58,132 nt of DNA from contig CAXPJI010000053.1 of NCBI GenBank assembly GCA_964217345.1, forward strand, positions 1-58,132. Direction: 5' to 3'. This document shows positions 51,612-58,132 of the stretch, piece by piece (the stretch's first letter is position 1; each line of letters begins with the position of its first letter). This stretch comes from UBA3478 sp964217345. Its GTDB lineage: Bacteria > Bacteroidota > Bacteroidia > Flavobacteriales > Flavobacteriaceae. The notes under the pieces were generated by a model. The model had not been told where the DNA came from and made no database searches. It was given only the letters and a program-made list of their open reading frames with translations. The translations under genes and the position numbers were made by a program.

Positions 51612-52925
51612 TTAATAGTGGCACTTACCACATTCAAGGCCACCCATTTGAGCTGCGGTTAGCTCATCGACCCCATATTTTTTAGACAATTCTTCGTGAA
51701 TCTTTTCGTAATAAGGATTCGAAGTAAGTTGAACGTTAGTTTCACGGTGACAATTAATACACCATCCCATTGTAAGCGGTGCATATTGATACATTACTTC
51801 CATTTCTTCAACAGGACCGTGACAAGTTTGACATTCAACACCTGCAACACTATAGTGCTGAGAGTGGTTAAAGTAAACGAAGTCTGGTAGATTGTGTATA
51901 CGAACCCATTCTACAGGATAGCTCTCTCCGGTATAACGTTGGTTTTCTTCATCCCAACCTACTGCCTTGTATAGCTTCTTAATCTCGCCTGTATAGAATT
52001 CATTCGTGTAACCATTTGCTAGATCTTCAGCTGAAGGACCTTCAGGATTACCCGTGTACTCATAGATCGACTTGTGACAATTCATACATACGTTTAACGA
52101 AGGAATTCCCGAATGCTTAGAAACTCTTGCAGAACTGTGGCAGTAAGTACATTCAATTTTATTATCTCCAGCGTGAATCTTGTGTGAATAATGGATGGGT
52201 TGAACTGGAGCGTATCCTTGGTCAATACCTACTTGCATCATATATGCATACGCAAAATAGGCGCTGCTTAGAAGGAGAATTACAACCGAAACAAATACCA
52301 AGAATTGATTTTGCGCAAAAGCCTTCCATAGTGGTAAACGTTGCACTTTTTCCTTTTCAACATCAATACCATTAGCAACTGCAATTTGACGAAGTGTTCG
52401 ATTAACTAAAACAAGCATCGCAACGAGAACCAGCAAGACAAATGACAGAACCGCAAGAACTAAGTCACTGTTTGCTCCGTTTCCTTCTGACGAAGAGGCT
52501 GCTGCAGTAGCCGTAGCAGCAGGAACAACGGGTGCCGGAGGTGGAGCGGCCGTGTAAGCTAAGATATTATCAATATCCTCATTCGATAAAGTAGGAAAAG
52601 CAGTCATTGCCGCTTTATTGTACTCGCTGTAAATACGATTAGCGTAATCGTCTCCAGAATTAATAACCCCAGAACTGTTTTTAATCCACGCATACAACCA
52701 TTCACGATCAAGACCTTCATCTTCAGCAAGTCGAGATTCAACGTTTGCTAAAGCAGGACCTGTCATTTTGCGGTTTAGCGCGTGACAAGCAGCACAATTT
52801 TGATTGAACAATTGTTTACCCTTTGCTGGGTCACCACCATCTTGCCCAAAAGAGAGAGAAGTAGCACTAACAACAAGCACTAAAGAGAGAAACGCTTGTT
52901 TTAGGAGGTTAGGGAATCCTTTCAT
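51612..52925 (-). CDS. actA: alternative complex III subunit ActA, multi-heme cytochrome c
   Basis: 437 residues with a signal peptide (LVLVVSATSLSFG). Six CxxCH heme sites: one in an N-terminal cytochrome c domain (CAACH, about residue 43) and five in a c7-type C-terminal domain (CTYCH, CMNCH, CQTCH, CINCH, CGKCH). Between them lie a membrane helix near residue 155-175 and another near 205-230. ActA is known in this family with the five-heme part; the extra N-terminal mono-heme domain is common in Bacteroidota. It starts the operon actA-actB-actC-actD-actE-actF-ctaC-ctaD. Confidence 0.94.
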   Translation of the reverse strand: MKGFPNLLKQAFLSLVLVVSATSLSFGQDGGDPAKGKQLFNQNCAACHALNRKMTGPALANVESRLAEDEGLDREWLYAWIKNSSGVINSGDDYANRIYSEYNKAAMTAFPTLSNEDIDNILAYTAAPPPAPVVPAATATAAASSSEGNGANSDLVLAVLSFVLLVLVAMLVLVNRTLRQIAVANGIDVEKEKVQRLPLWKAFAQNQFLVFVSVVILLLSSAYFAYAYMMQVGIDQGYAPVQPIHYSHKIHAGDNKIECTYCHSSARVSKHSGIPSLNVCMNCHKSIYEYTGNPEGPSAEDLANGYTNEFYTGEIKKLYKAVGWDEENQRYTGESYPVEWVRIHNLPDFVYFNHSQHYSVAGVECQTCHGPVEEMEVMYQYAPLTMGWCINCHRETNVQLTSNPYYEKIHEELSKKYGVDELTAAQMGGLECGKCHY

Positions 52926-53120
52926 ATAACTTAGTTATGCAAAAATTACCGTATTCATGAACGGCATAATCGTCTAAAATTGCCACAAAAATAACACTGA
53001 AGGGAGTATTAAAAAAGTTAAGTTTAAGGTTCTTGTAATTTGTAATCGTTCTAAATAAAGGTTTTGTCCTACAGGAATTGATTACCTTGCGGAGGCAATA
53101 GAGCAAACAGCAATAAAGCA
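52926..53120. other. divergent intergenic region between actA and the SPOR-like gene
   Basis: 195 bases that must carry the promoter of the 11-kb act-cta operon and that of the small secreted protein. On minus, TAATTTTTG (52940-52948) resembles a -7 box with one extra base, 14 bases before the actA ATG, but no -33 match is found. I see no RNA gene or credible protein in it. Confidence 0.4.
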
Positions 53121-53528
53121 ATGAAAAATAACCTTTTTAACTGTCTTATTATTAGTATTTTAACCATCTCATTCGGTTACTCCCAAATAAAACAATTAGA
53201 TGTAGACTCTATCCCATCCAGCGAAGTCAGCATCTCACAGTTGAGTAATATTTTCAGGCTAATGAAAGTTGAAAAGGGTGACTACCAAATTCAATTAGGT
53301 TTCGGCTCACTTGCCGAGATGGAGAAATTAAAAGAACGTTATAACACTCTATTTGCTGAGGATACGATCTTTCATCAAAAACACCCACTAAAACTCTCTT
53401 TCAATTCGCCTACCTATCGTCTTCGCTTAGAAAACTTTCGAACACGTCTAGAAACAGAAAAAGCCTCAAAGAGGCTTCGTCCTTATTTTAGAGGGATCAT
53501 GATTTTAGAGCCCGGGAAAAACAATTAA
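53121..53528 (+). CDS. small exported SPOR-like protein
   Basis: 135 residues with a signal peptide (NLFNCLIISILTISFGYSQ). Residues about 50-130 look like a SPOR domain: YQIQLGFGSLAEMEKLKERY at the start, TYRLRLENFRTRLETEKASK and PYFRGIMILEP at the end, the YRVQ...F and final beta-strand pattern. SPOR domains bind denuded septal peptidoglycan; a role at the division site or in the periplasm is therefore possible. Its 3' end overlaps infB by four bases and contains a hairpin that probably terminates infB. Confidence 0.7.
   Translation: MKNNLFNCLIISILTISFGYSQIKQLDVDSIPSSEVSISQLSNIFRLMKVEKGDYQIQLGFGSLAEMEKLKERYNTLFAEDTIFHQKHPLKLSFNSPTYRLRLENFRTRLETEKASKRLRPYFRGIMILEPGKNN
53456..53477 (-). terminator. 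likely terminator of rimP-nusA-infB, inside the SPOR-like gene
   Basis: AAGCCTC (53461-53467) pairs perfectly with GAGGCTT (53471-53477) over a 3-base loop; on minus the stem is followed by TTTTCTGTTTC. It lies 48 bases after the infB stop and within the opposing coding sequence. On plus no T-run follows, so it acts in one direction. Confidence 0.6.
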
Positions 53529-56185
53529 AGTTTTTTCTGTACCGCTACTTCTTGGTAAGCTTCAATCTGATCGTCAACTCTGATATCGTTGTAATTCTTC
53601 ACCTGAAGACCACAATCATAACCCTTTGAAACCTCTTTAACGTCGTCTTTGAATCGTTTAAGCGAAGCGAGTTCACCATCGAAGACTACAACCCCATCAC
53701 GAATTACACGGATCTTAGAGTTTCTGAAGATTTTTCCTGAAAGAACCATACAACCTGCAATAGTTCCGATCTTAGAAATCTTAAAGGTTTCACGAATTTC
53801 TGTAGTACCGGTTACTTCTTCTTTCATTTCAGGACTCAACATACCCTCCATTGCCTTCTTGATATCATCAATAGCATCGTAAATAATTGAGTAGGTGCGG
53901 ATGTCGACTTCTTCCTTCTCAGCAACGGTACGAGCGTTAGCCATAGGGCGTACGTTAAATCCGATCACTACCGCTGATGAAGCACTTGCAAGTAACACAT
54001 CAGACTCGGTGATAGCACCAACACCTTTATGGATGATGTTGACTTGAATTTCCTCAGTTGAAAGTTTCTGGAACGAATCAGTTAGAGCCTCAACTGAACC
54101 ATCTACGTCACCTTTAAGGATAATATTAAGCTCTTGGAAATCTCCCACTGCAATACGTCTACCAATCTCATCTAAGGTAAGCTGACGTTGCGCTCGAACA
54201 CTTTGCTCTCTTTGTAACTGAGATCGCTTCTGAGCGATTTGCTTCGCTTCACGCTCATCCATTAACACATTAAAACGATCACCGGCCTGAGGAGCTCCAT
54301 CAAGTCCTAAGATGGAAATCGGTGTAGCAGGACCTGCTTCTTTAATATTTTTACCACGCTCATCTTGCATAGCACGTATCTTACCACTCGAGGTTCCCGC
54401 CAAAACATAATCACCTATTCGGAGGGTTCCATTTTGTACAAGCACGGTAGAAACATATCCTCTACCCTTGTCTAGGAAAGCCTCAACTACCGTACCTGAA
54501 GCCTCACGATTCGGATTCGCCTTCAGTTCTAAAAGTTCAGCTTCTAAAAGAACCTTTTCAAGAAGCTCATTAACCCCCTGACCTGTTTTAGCCGAGATAT
54601 CATGGGATTGAATTTTACCACCCCAGTCTTCTACTAAGAGATTCATAGCAGCGAGACCTTCTTTAATCTTATCCGGATTAGCAGTCGGACGGTCTATTTT
54701 ATTAATCGCAAATACCATAGGTACTCCAGCAGCTTGTGCGTGGGCAATAGCTTCTTTCGTCTGAGGCATGATATCATCATCTGCCGCTACAACGATAATC
54801 GCAATATCTGTAACCTGTGCACCTCTTGCACGCATCGCCGTAAAGGCTTCGTGACCGGGGGTATCTAAAAACGATATTTTCTGACCACTTTCAAGAGTTA
54901 CACCGTAAGCACCAATGTGTTGGGTAATTCCCCCACTCTCACCAGCGATCACATTCTCTTTTCTGATATAGTCAAGTAACGAAGTTTTACCGTGATCTAC
55001 GTGACCCATCACCGTAACAATCGGGGCTCTAGCCTGAAGATCTTCTTCGCTATCTGTGATTTCCTCTATTGCCGTCTCTTCAAGTTCTGCTTGCATGAAC
55101 TCCACCTGATAGCCAAACTCATCAGCAACAATCGTTAAGGTCTCAGCATCTAATCTCTGATTCATGGTAACCATGATTCCTAACGACATACATGCAGAAA
55201 TTACTTGAGTTGAAGACACATCCATCATGGTAGCAACTTCATTTACAGTAACAAACTCTGTCACTTTGAGAACCTTGCTTTCAAGCTCTTGTTGTTCTTG
55301 CTCGCGCTCTCTTTGTTGCTCGTGAAGATCTCTCTTTTCTTTTCTATAACGCGCCCCTTTGCCTTTAAAAGACTTTCCTTGAAGCTTTTCTAAGGTTTCT
55401 CGAACCTGTCTTTGAACCTCTTCTTCGGTGGGTTCGGCACGTTGAACTTGAGGTTGATTTCTTACTCCTTTTTTATTTCCACCTTTGGGTGCATTCTTAT
55501 CGCTAGCAATTCTCTTACGCTTACGCTTACGATCATTATCAGTATTTGACTCTGCAGGCTTCTTTTTCTTTTCAAACTGAGCGAGATCAATCTTAGCACC
55601 GACGATCTTAGGCCCTGATAAGGTTTGGTATTTGGTCTTAATTTGATCGCTCTCCGCTTCTACAGCAGGCTTTTCATCTTGAACCTCTTCTTTTTTAGGT
55701 GCTTCGGCCGCTGCAGCTTTTTTTACCTCAACCGGTTGCTCTTCTTTTACAGGCTCTTTAACTTCTTCTACAATAGGTGCTTTTTCCTTTTCTTCGACCT
55801 TCTCAGGCTCTGCGGCAACTTCTGACTTGGGATTTAAATCAATCTTTCCTACCGTTTTAGGGCCAGAAAGCGCAACTTTTCCTCTTATGACAGTTGGCTC
55901 CTTTTCTTTGATTGCTTTCTTCTCCTCCTGCTCTTTTTCAATTTGCTGAAGTAGCGCTTCTTTTTCTTTTCTCTTCTCTTCCCCTACTTCGATAGAAGCA
56001 ACTTTCTTAGACATATCAGTCTGAAACTCATCAAGCAAAACTTGGTACTCCACAGTACTAATTTTGGTAGTAGGACGAGCTTCGATCTCATGTCCCTTCT
56101 CTTTCAAATGCTCAACAGCACGATCGAGAGAAATATTAAGTTCTCGGAGTACTTTGTTAATTCTAATGGTCTTTTCTTCAGACAT
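53525..56185 (-). CDS. infB: translation initiation factor IF-2
   Basis: 886 residues. A GTPase that places initiator tRNA on the 30S subunit. The N-terminal domain (to about residue 290) is Lys/Glu-rich with two copies of a short motif (ALSGPKTVGKIDL and LSGPKIVGAKIDL), typical of Bacteroidota IF-2. The G domain shows GHVDHGKTSLL (G1), DTPGHEAF (G3) and NKIDRP (G4), followed by domains II-IV with the fMet-tRNA-binding C-terminus (YDCGLQVKNYNDIRVDDQIEAY). It follows nusA in the rimP-nusA-infB operon, the common bacterial order. Confidence 0.98.
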   Translation of the reverse strand: MSEEKTIRINKVLRELNISLDRAVEHLKEKGHEIEARPTTKISTVEYQVLLDEFQTDMSKKVASIEVGEEKRKEKEALLQQIEKEQEEKKAIKEKEPTVIRGKVALSGPKTVGKIDLNPKSEVAAEPEKVEEKEKAPIVEEVKEPVKEEQPVEVKKAAAAEAPKKEEVQDEKPAVEAESDQIKTKYQTLSGPKIVGAKIDLAQFEKKKKPAESNTDNDRKRKRKRIASDKNAPKGGNKKGVRNQPQVQRAEPTEEEVQRQVRETLEKLQGKSFKGKGARYRKEKRDLHEQQREREQEQQELESKVLKVTEFVTVNEVATMMDVSSTQVISACMSLGIMVTMNQRLDAETLTIVADEFGYQVEFMQAELEETAIEEITDSEEDLQARAPIVTVMGHVDHGKTSLLDYIRKENVIAGESGGITQHIGAYGVTLESGQKISFLDTPGHEAFTAMRARGAQVTDIAIIVVAADDDIMPQTKEAIAHAQAAGVPMVFAINKIDRPTANPDKIKEGLAAMNLLVEDWGGKIQSHDISAKTGQGVNELLEKVLLEAELLELKANPNREASGTVVEAFLDKGRGYVSTVLVQNGTLRIGDYVLAGTSSGKIRAMQDERGKNIKEAGPATPISILGLDGAPQAGDRFNVLMDEREAKQIAQKRSQLQREQSVRAQRQLTLDEIGRRIAVGDFQELNIILKGDVDGSVEALTDSFQKLSTEEIQVNIIHKGVGAITESDVLLASASSAVVIGFNVRPMANARTVAEKEEVDIRTYSIIYDAIDDIKKAMEGMLSPEMKEEVTGTTEIRETFKISKIGTIAGCMVLSGKIFRNSKIRVIRDGVVVFDGELASLKRFKDDVKEVSKGYDCGLQVKNYNDIRVDDQIEAYQEVAVQKKL

Positions 56186-56220
56186 AAATAATGCTATTAC
56201 CTTTTTAGGGGTCGGGTTTA

Positions 56221-56228
56221 CAAATATA
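56221..56228 (-). promoter_or_regulatory. candidate internal -7 box TATATTTG before infB
   Basis: A TANNTTTG match on minus in the 48-base gap between nusA and infB, 35 bases before the infB ATG. Its nearest TTTG partner is only 13 bases upstream. A possible internal promoter that would let infB be made apart from nusA. Confidence 0.3.
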
Positions 56229-56233
56229 AGAGG

Positions 56234-57466
56234 TTAGTCCTCAAACTCTGCTTTTAGTATTTTAACAACTTCTTGAACAGTCTCCTCTTCAAGGTCGGTG
56301 CGTTTAATAAGATCTTCAATATCTAATTCTAAAACACTTCTAGCTGTATCTAGACCAATCTTCTTGAATTCTTGAATGATCCATGCATCGATTTCATCAG
56401 AGAATTCAGTTAACTCAACATCTTCCTCAACTCCTTCTCTAAACACATCAATTTCATAACCGGTAAGTTGGCCTGCTAGTCTAATGTTATGACCACTGCG
56501 TCCGATTGCTTTAGAAACTTCTTCAGGCTTTAGATAAACCTGAGCAGTCATATCTTCATCATTCAGCTTAACCGAACTTACACGGGCTGGGCTTAACGCA
56601 CGTGTAACGAGAAGTTGCTTATTATTGGTCCAATTAATTACATCGATATTCTCGTTACCTAGCTCTCTCACAATACCGTGAATACGAGAACCTTTCATTC
56701 CCACACATGCACCTACTGGATCAATACGATCGTCGTAAGAATCTACAGCCACTTTTGCCTTTTCTCCAGGGATACGAACTACTTTTTTAATGGTAATCAA
56801 GCCGTCGAAAACCTCAGGAATCTCTTGGTGAAAGAGCTGCTCTAGGAATTTGGGAGAAGTTCTAGATAAAATAATTGCAGGCTTTACTCCTTTTAGCTCA
56901 ACGCTTTCGATAATTCCGCGAACATTATCCCCTTTTCTAAAGAAGTCAGAAGGGATTTGACGATCCTTCGGTAAGATGATCTCATTTCCTTCATCATCTA
57001 ATAAGATGACCGCTTTATGGCGAATATGGTGCACCTCCGCAGTGTAAATCTCACCTTCAAGATCCTTGAATTGTTTATAGATGGTAGTATTATCGTGCTC
57101 TTGAATCTTAGCAACCAAGTTTTGGCGTAGTGCTAGGATCGAACGTCTTCCAAGATCGATCAGCTTCACCTCTTCAGATACATCCTCACCTACCTCAAAG
57201 TCAGGCTCGATTTTACGAGCTTCAGACAATGAAATCTGCTCGTTCTCATCCTCAACCATATCATCCTCAACTACGATTCGGTTTCTCCAAATCTCTAAGT
57301 CACCTTTGTCTGGGTTGATAATGATGTCAAAGTTATCATCCGATCCAAACTTTCTCTTTAAAGCGTTTCTGAATACTTCTTCAAGAATAGCCATAAGGGT
57401 TACTCTGTCGATGAACTTGTCGTCTTTGAATTCAGAAAACGACTCAATAAGTGCTAAATTCTCCAT
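56234..57466 (-). CDS. nusA: transcription termination/antitermination factor NusA
   Basis: 410 residues. The N-terminal RNA polymerase-binding domain (LALIESFSEFK and the VFRNALKRKFGSDDNFDIIIN region), an S1 domain near residues 135-200 (GEIYTAEVHHIRHKAVILL) and two KH domains (CVGMKGSRIHGIVRELGNENID and AIGRSGHNIRLAGQLTGYEID) are readable, with an acidic helical C-terminus. Modulates pausing, termination and antitermination. It starts nine bases after rimP and precedes infB. Confidence 0.98.
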   Translation of the reverse strand: MENLALIESFSEFKDDKFIDRVTLMAILEEVFRNALKRKFGSDDNFDIIINPDKGDLEIWRNRIVVEDDMVEDENEQISLSEARKIEPDFEVGEDVSEEVKLIDLGRRSILALRQNLVAKIQEHDNTTIYKQFKDLEGEIYTAEVHHIRHKAVILLDDEGNEIILPKDRQIPSDFFRKGDNVRGIIESVELKGVKPAIILSRTSPKFLEQLFHQEIPEVFDGLITIKKVVRIPGEKAKVAVDSYDDRIDPVGACVGMKGSRIHGIVRELGNENIDVINWTNNKQLLVTRALSPARVSSVKLNDEDMTAQVYLKPEEVSKAIGRSGHNIRLAGQLTGYEIDVFREGVEEDVELTEFSDEIDAWIIQEFKKIGLDTARSVLELDIEDLIKRTDLEEETVQEVVKILKAEFED

Positions 57467-57475
57467 AATTAGCGA

Positions 57476-57940
57476 TTAAAACGTTAACACAATTTGTGCT
57501 TGATCAATAATATTATAAGCAATGGTTTCTTTTCGAACCACCGTTTGTTTTCCTTTACCTACCTCTTTAGGAACTCTTTCACTCCATTCTAAGGTAATTT
57601 CATTATCGGTCACCTCGATCAATTTTCCTTTAAATTCAGAACCCTCAGACTTCACTTTCAACGTTCTACCCTTATGCTGCGGATATTGACGTGCCAACTT
57701 AAGTGGCGCAGTAGCCCCAGAAGACTGAACGCTCAACGAGAAATCATGAACTTCACGATCTAATTGATGCTCGATAGCTCTAGAAACCTCTACACAGTCA
57801 TTAATACTTACCCCTTTGTCCCCATCAATAATAATTTCAACGTGGCTCTTGGCATCCATTGAAAAATCGATCAAAAAGAGATCTGGCCTTTTCTCAAAGG
57901 CTTGATTTAGAAGCGTTAATACTTGTTCTTTAAATTCCAT
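57476..57940 (-). CDS. rimP: ribosome maturation factor RimP
   Basis: 154 residues. Needed for 30S subunit maturation. The family pattern is seen in IIIDGDKGVSINDCVEVSRAIEHQLD and LSVQSSGATAPLKLARQYPQHKGRTLKV, the Bacteroidota version of the DPVSxDCxxxSR and SSPGxDRPL motifs, plus a C-terminal SH3-like fold. First gene of the rimP-nusA-infB operon; a hairpin terminator lies just upstream, separating it from tRNA-Gln. Confidence 0.95.
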   Translation of the reverse strand: MEFKEQVLTLLNQAFEKRPDLFLIDFSMDAKSHVEIIIDGDKGVSINDCVEVSRAIEHQLDREVHDFSLSVQSSGATAPLKLARQYPQHKGRTLKVKSEGSEFKGKLIEVTDNEITLEWSERVPKEVGKGKQTVVRKETIAYNIIDQAQIVLTF

Positions 57941-57948
57941 ATTACCTA

Positions 57949-57976
57949 ATAAAAGAGGGGACTAATGTCCCCTCTT
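57949..57976 (-). terminator. intrinsic terminator after tRNA-Gln
   Basis: AAGAGGGGAC (57953-57962) pairs perfectly with GTCCCCTCTT (57967-57976) over a 4-base loop; on minus it is followed by TTTTATT. It lies 41 bases after the 3' end of the tRNA and directly before rimP. Read-through could also feed the rimP operon. Confidence 0.8.
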
Positions 57977-57994
57977 CATGTCTCTTACTAAACG

Positions 57995-58011
57995 TTCAAG
58001 CTAAGCTTGAA
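57995..58011. repeat. perfect palindrome TTCAAGCT-A-AGCTTGAA
   Basis: An 8-base inverted repeat with a single central base, between the tRNA-Gln 3' end and its terminator. As RNA it would fold just after the tRNA trailer and could aid 3' processing; no T-run follows, so it is not itself a terminator. Function not established. Confidence 0.45.
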
Positions 58012-58017
58012 GAAAGC

Positions 58018-58092
58018 TGGTTGGCCTACAAGGACTCGAACCTTGAACGACTGAACCAAAATCAGCTGTGTTACCAATTACACCATAGGCCA
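58018..58092 (-). tRNA. tRNA-Gln (anticodon UUG), CCA encoded
   Basis: On minus the sequence folds as a tRNA: the acceptor arm TGGCCTA pairs with TAGGCCA, the D arm region is GGTGTAATTGGTAACACA, the anticodon stem GCTGA/TCAGT encloses the loop TTTTGGT with anticodon TTG, and the T arm holds GGTTCGAGTCC. The discriminator is A and the CCA is encoded at 58018-58020. It reads CAA (and CAG by wobble). Confidence 0.95.
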
Positions 58093-58109
58093 AGACTCAA
58101 TCGAGGGTG

Positions 58110-58117
58110 CAAATTTA
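58110..58117 (-). promoter_or_regulatory. candidate -7 box TAAATTTG for tRNA-Gln
   Basis: A perfect TANNTTTG match on minus, 17 bases before the tRNA 5' end, a usual distance for a short tRNA leader. The -33 element would fall at or beyond the window edge and cannot be checked. Confidence 0.42.
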
Positions 58118-58132
58118 GAATATTCTTAGAAT

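Noticed and set aside
52909..53121. 70-codon frame on minus in the actA upstream region
   Set aside because: It overlaps the actA start, has no signal peptide or domain, and would fill the promoter region of the respiratory operon.
1..58132. CRISPR arrays, insertion sequences, prophage genes or anti-phage systems
   Set aside because: No direct-repeat arrays, transposase or integrase motifs, or known defence gene families were seen on either strand.

Overview
The window looks like a chromosomal segment of a member of the Bacteroidota, most likely class Flavobacteriia (a marine-type, AT-rich, compact genome). The evidence is the gene content: sprA of the type IX secretion system, alternative complex III joined to an aa3-type cytochrome c oxidase, tandem Nfu N-domains, a Bacteroidota-type MaeB and GcvH neighbourhood, and recurrent TANNTTTG promoter boxes in place of E. 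coli-like promoters. I see no integrase, transposase, phage gene, CRISPR array or rRNA. Most of the window is core metabolism and respiration, with a few accessory patches.

Layout, left to right. 1-1961: plus strand, a possible gene tail, then a translationally coupled pair of a PurD-like ATP-grasp protein and a GNAT acetyltransferase. 1939-4420: minus strand, metY-metX (methionine via O-acetylhomoserine) behind a clear SAM-I riboswitch. 4498-8207: minus strand, PEP carboxylase and a membrane-anchored alpha/beta hydrolase. 8281-9510: an NRAMP-like transporter that lacks the usual metal-binding motif. 9502-10383: fabD. 10456-14241: plus strand, a coupled trio of Nfu scaffold protein, DUF255 thioredoxin-like protein and MscS channel. 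14242-20740: minus strand, tsaB and a MacAB/TolC-type export operon (ATPase, two permeases, adaptor, outer-membrane channel).

20744-21396 is a decayed patch: a small HTH regulator gene runs into the out-of-frame remains of a C39 (double-glycine leader) peptidase. 21397-26516 is an oxidase biogenesis block on the minus strand: heme O synthase, two subunit III genes, subunit IV, an unknown thioredoxin-fold-like protein, SCO, DUF420 and a small CxxC membrane protein. 26601-37718, all on minus, holds tonB, vanZ, gcvH, the very large sprA, ruvA and maeB. 37788-41503 holds a sodium:solute symporter, queG and ruvB.

41589-52925 is one long minus-strand operon, actABCDEF-ctaC-ctaD, encoding the complete quinol-to-oxygen arm; the oxidase subunits III and IV and the assembly factors lie in the separate block at 21-26 kb. 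53121-58092 holds a small secreted SPOR-like protein facing infB, then nusA and rimP, and a tRNA-Gln gene at the right edge.

The most unusual signals I found are: the HTH/C39 wreck; the ATP-grasp/GNAT pair; the NRAMP-like protein without DPGN; two terminator hairpins buried inside the coding sequence of the opposing convergent gene; and several promoter boxes so close to the start codon that the messages would have almost no leader. I did not find a clearly new multi-gene system. Promoter calls rest on motif matching by eye, and no database search was available.
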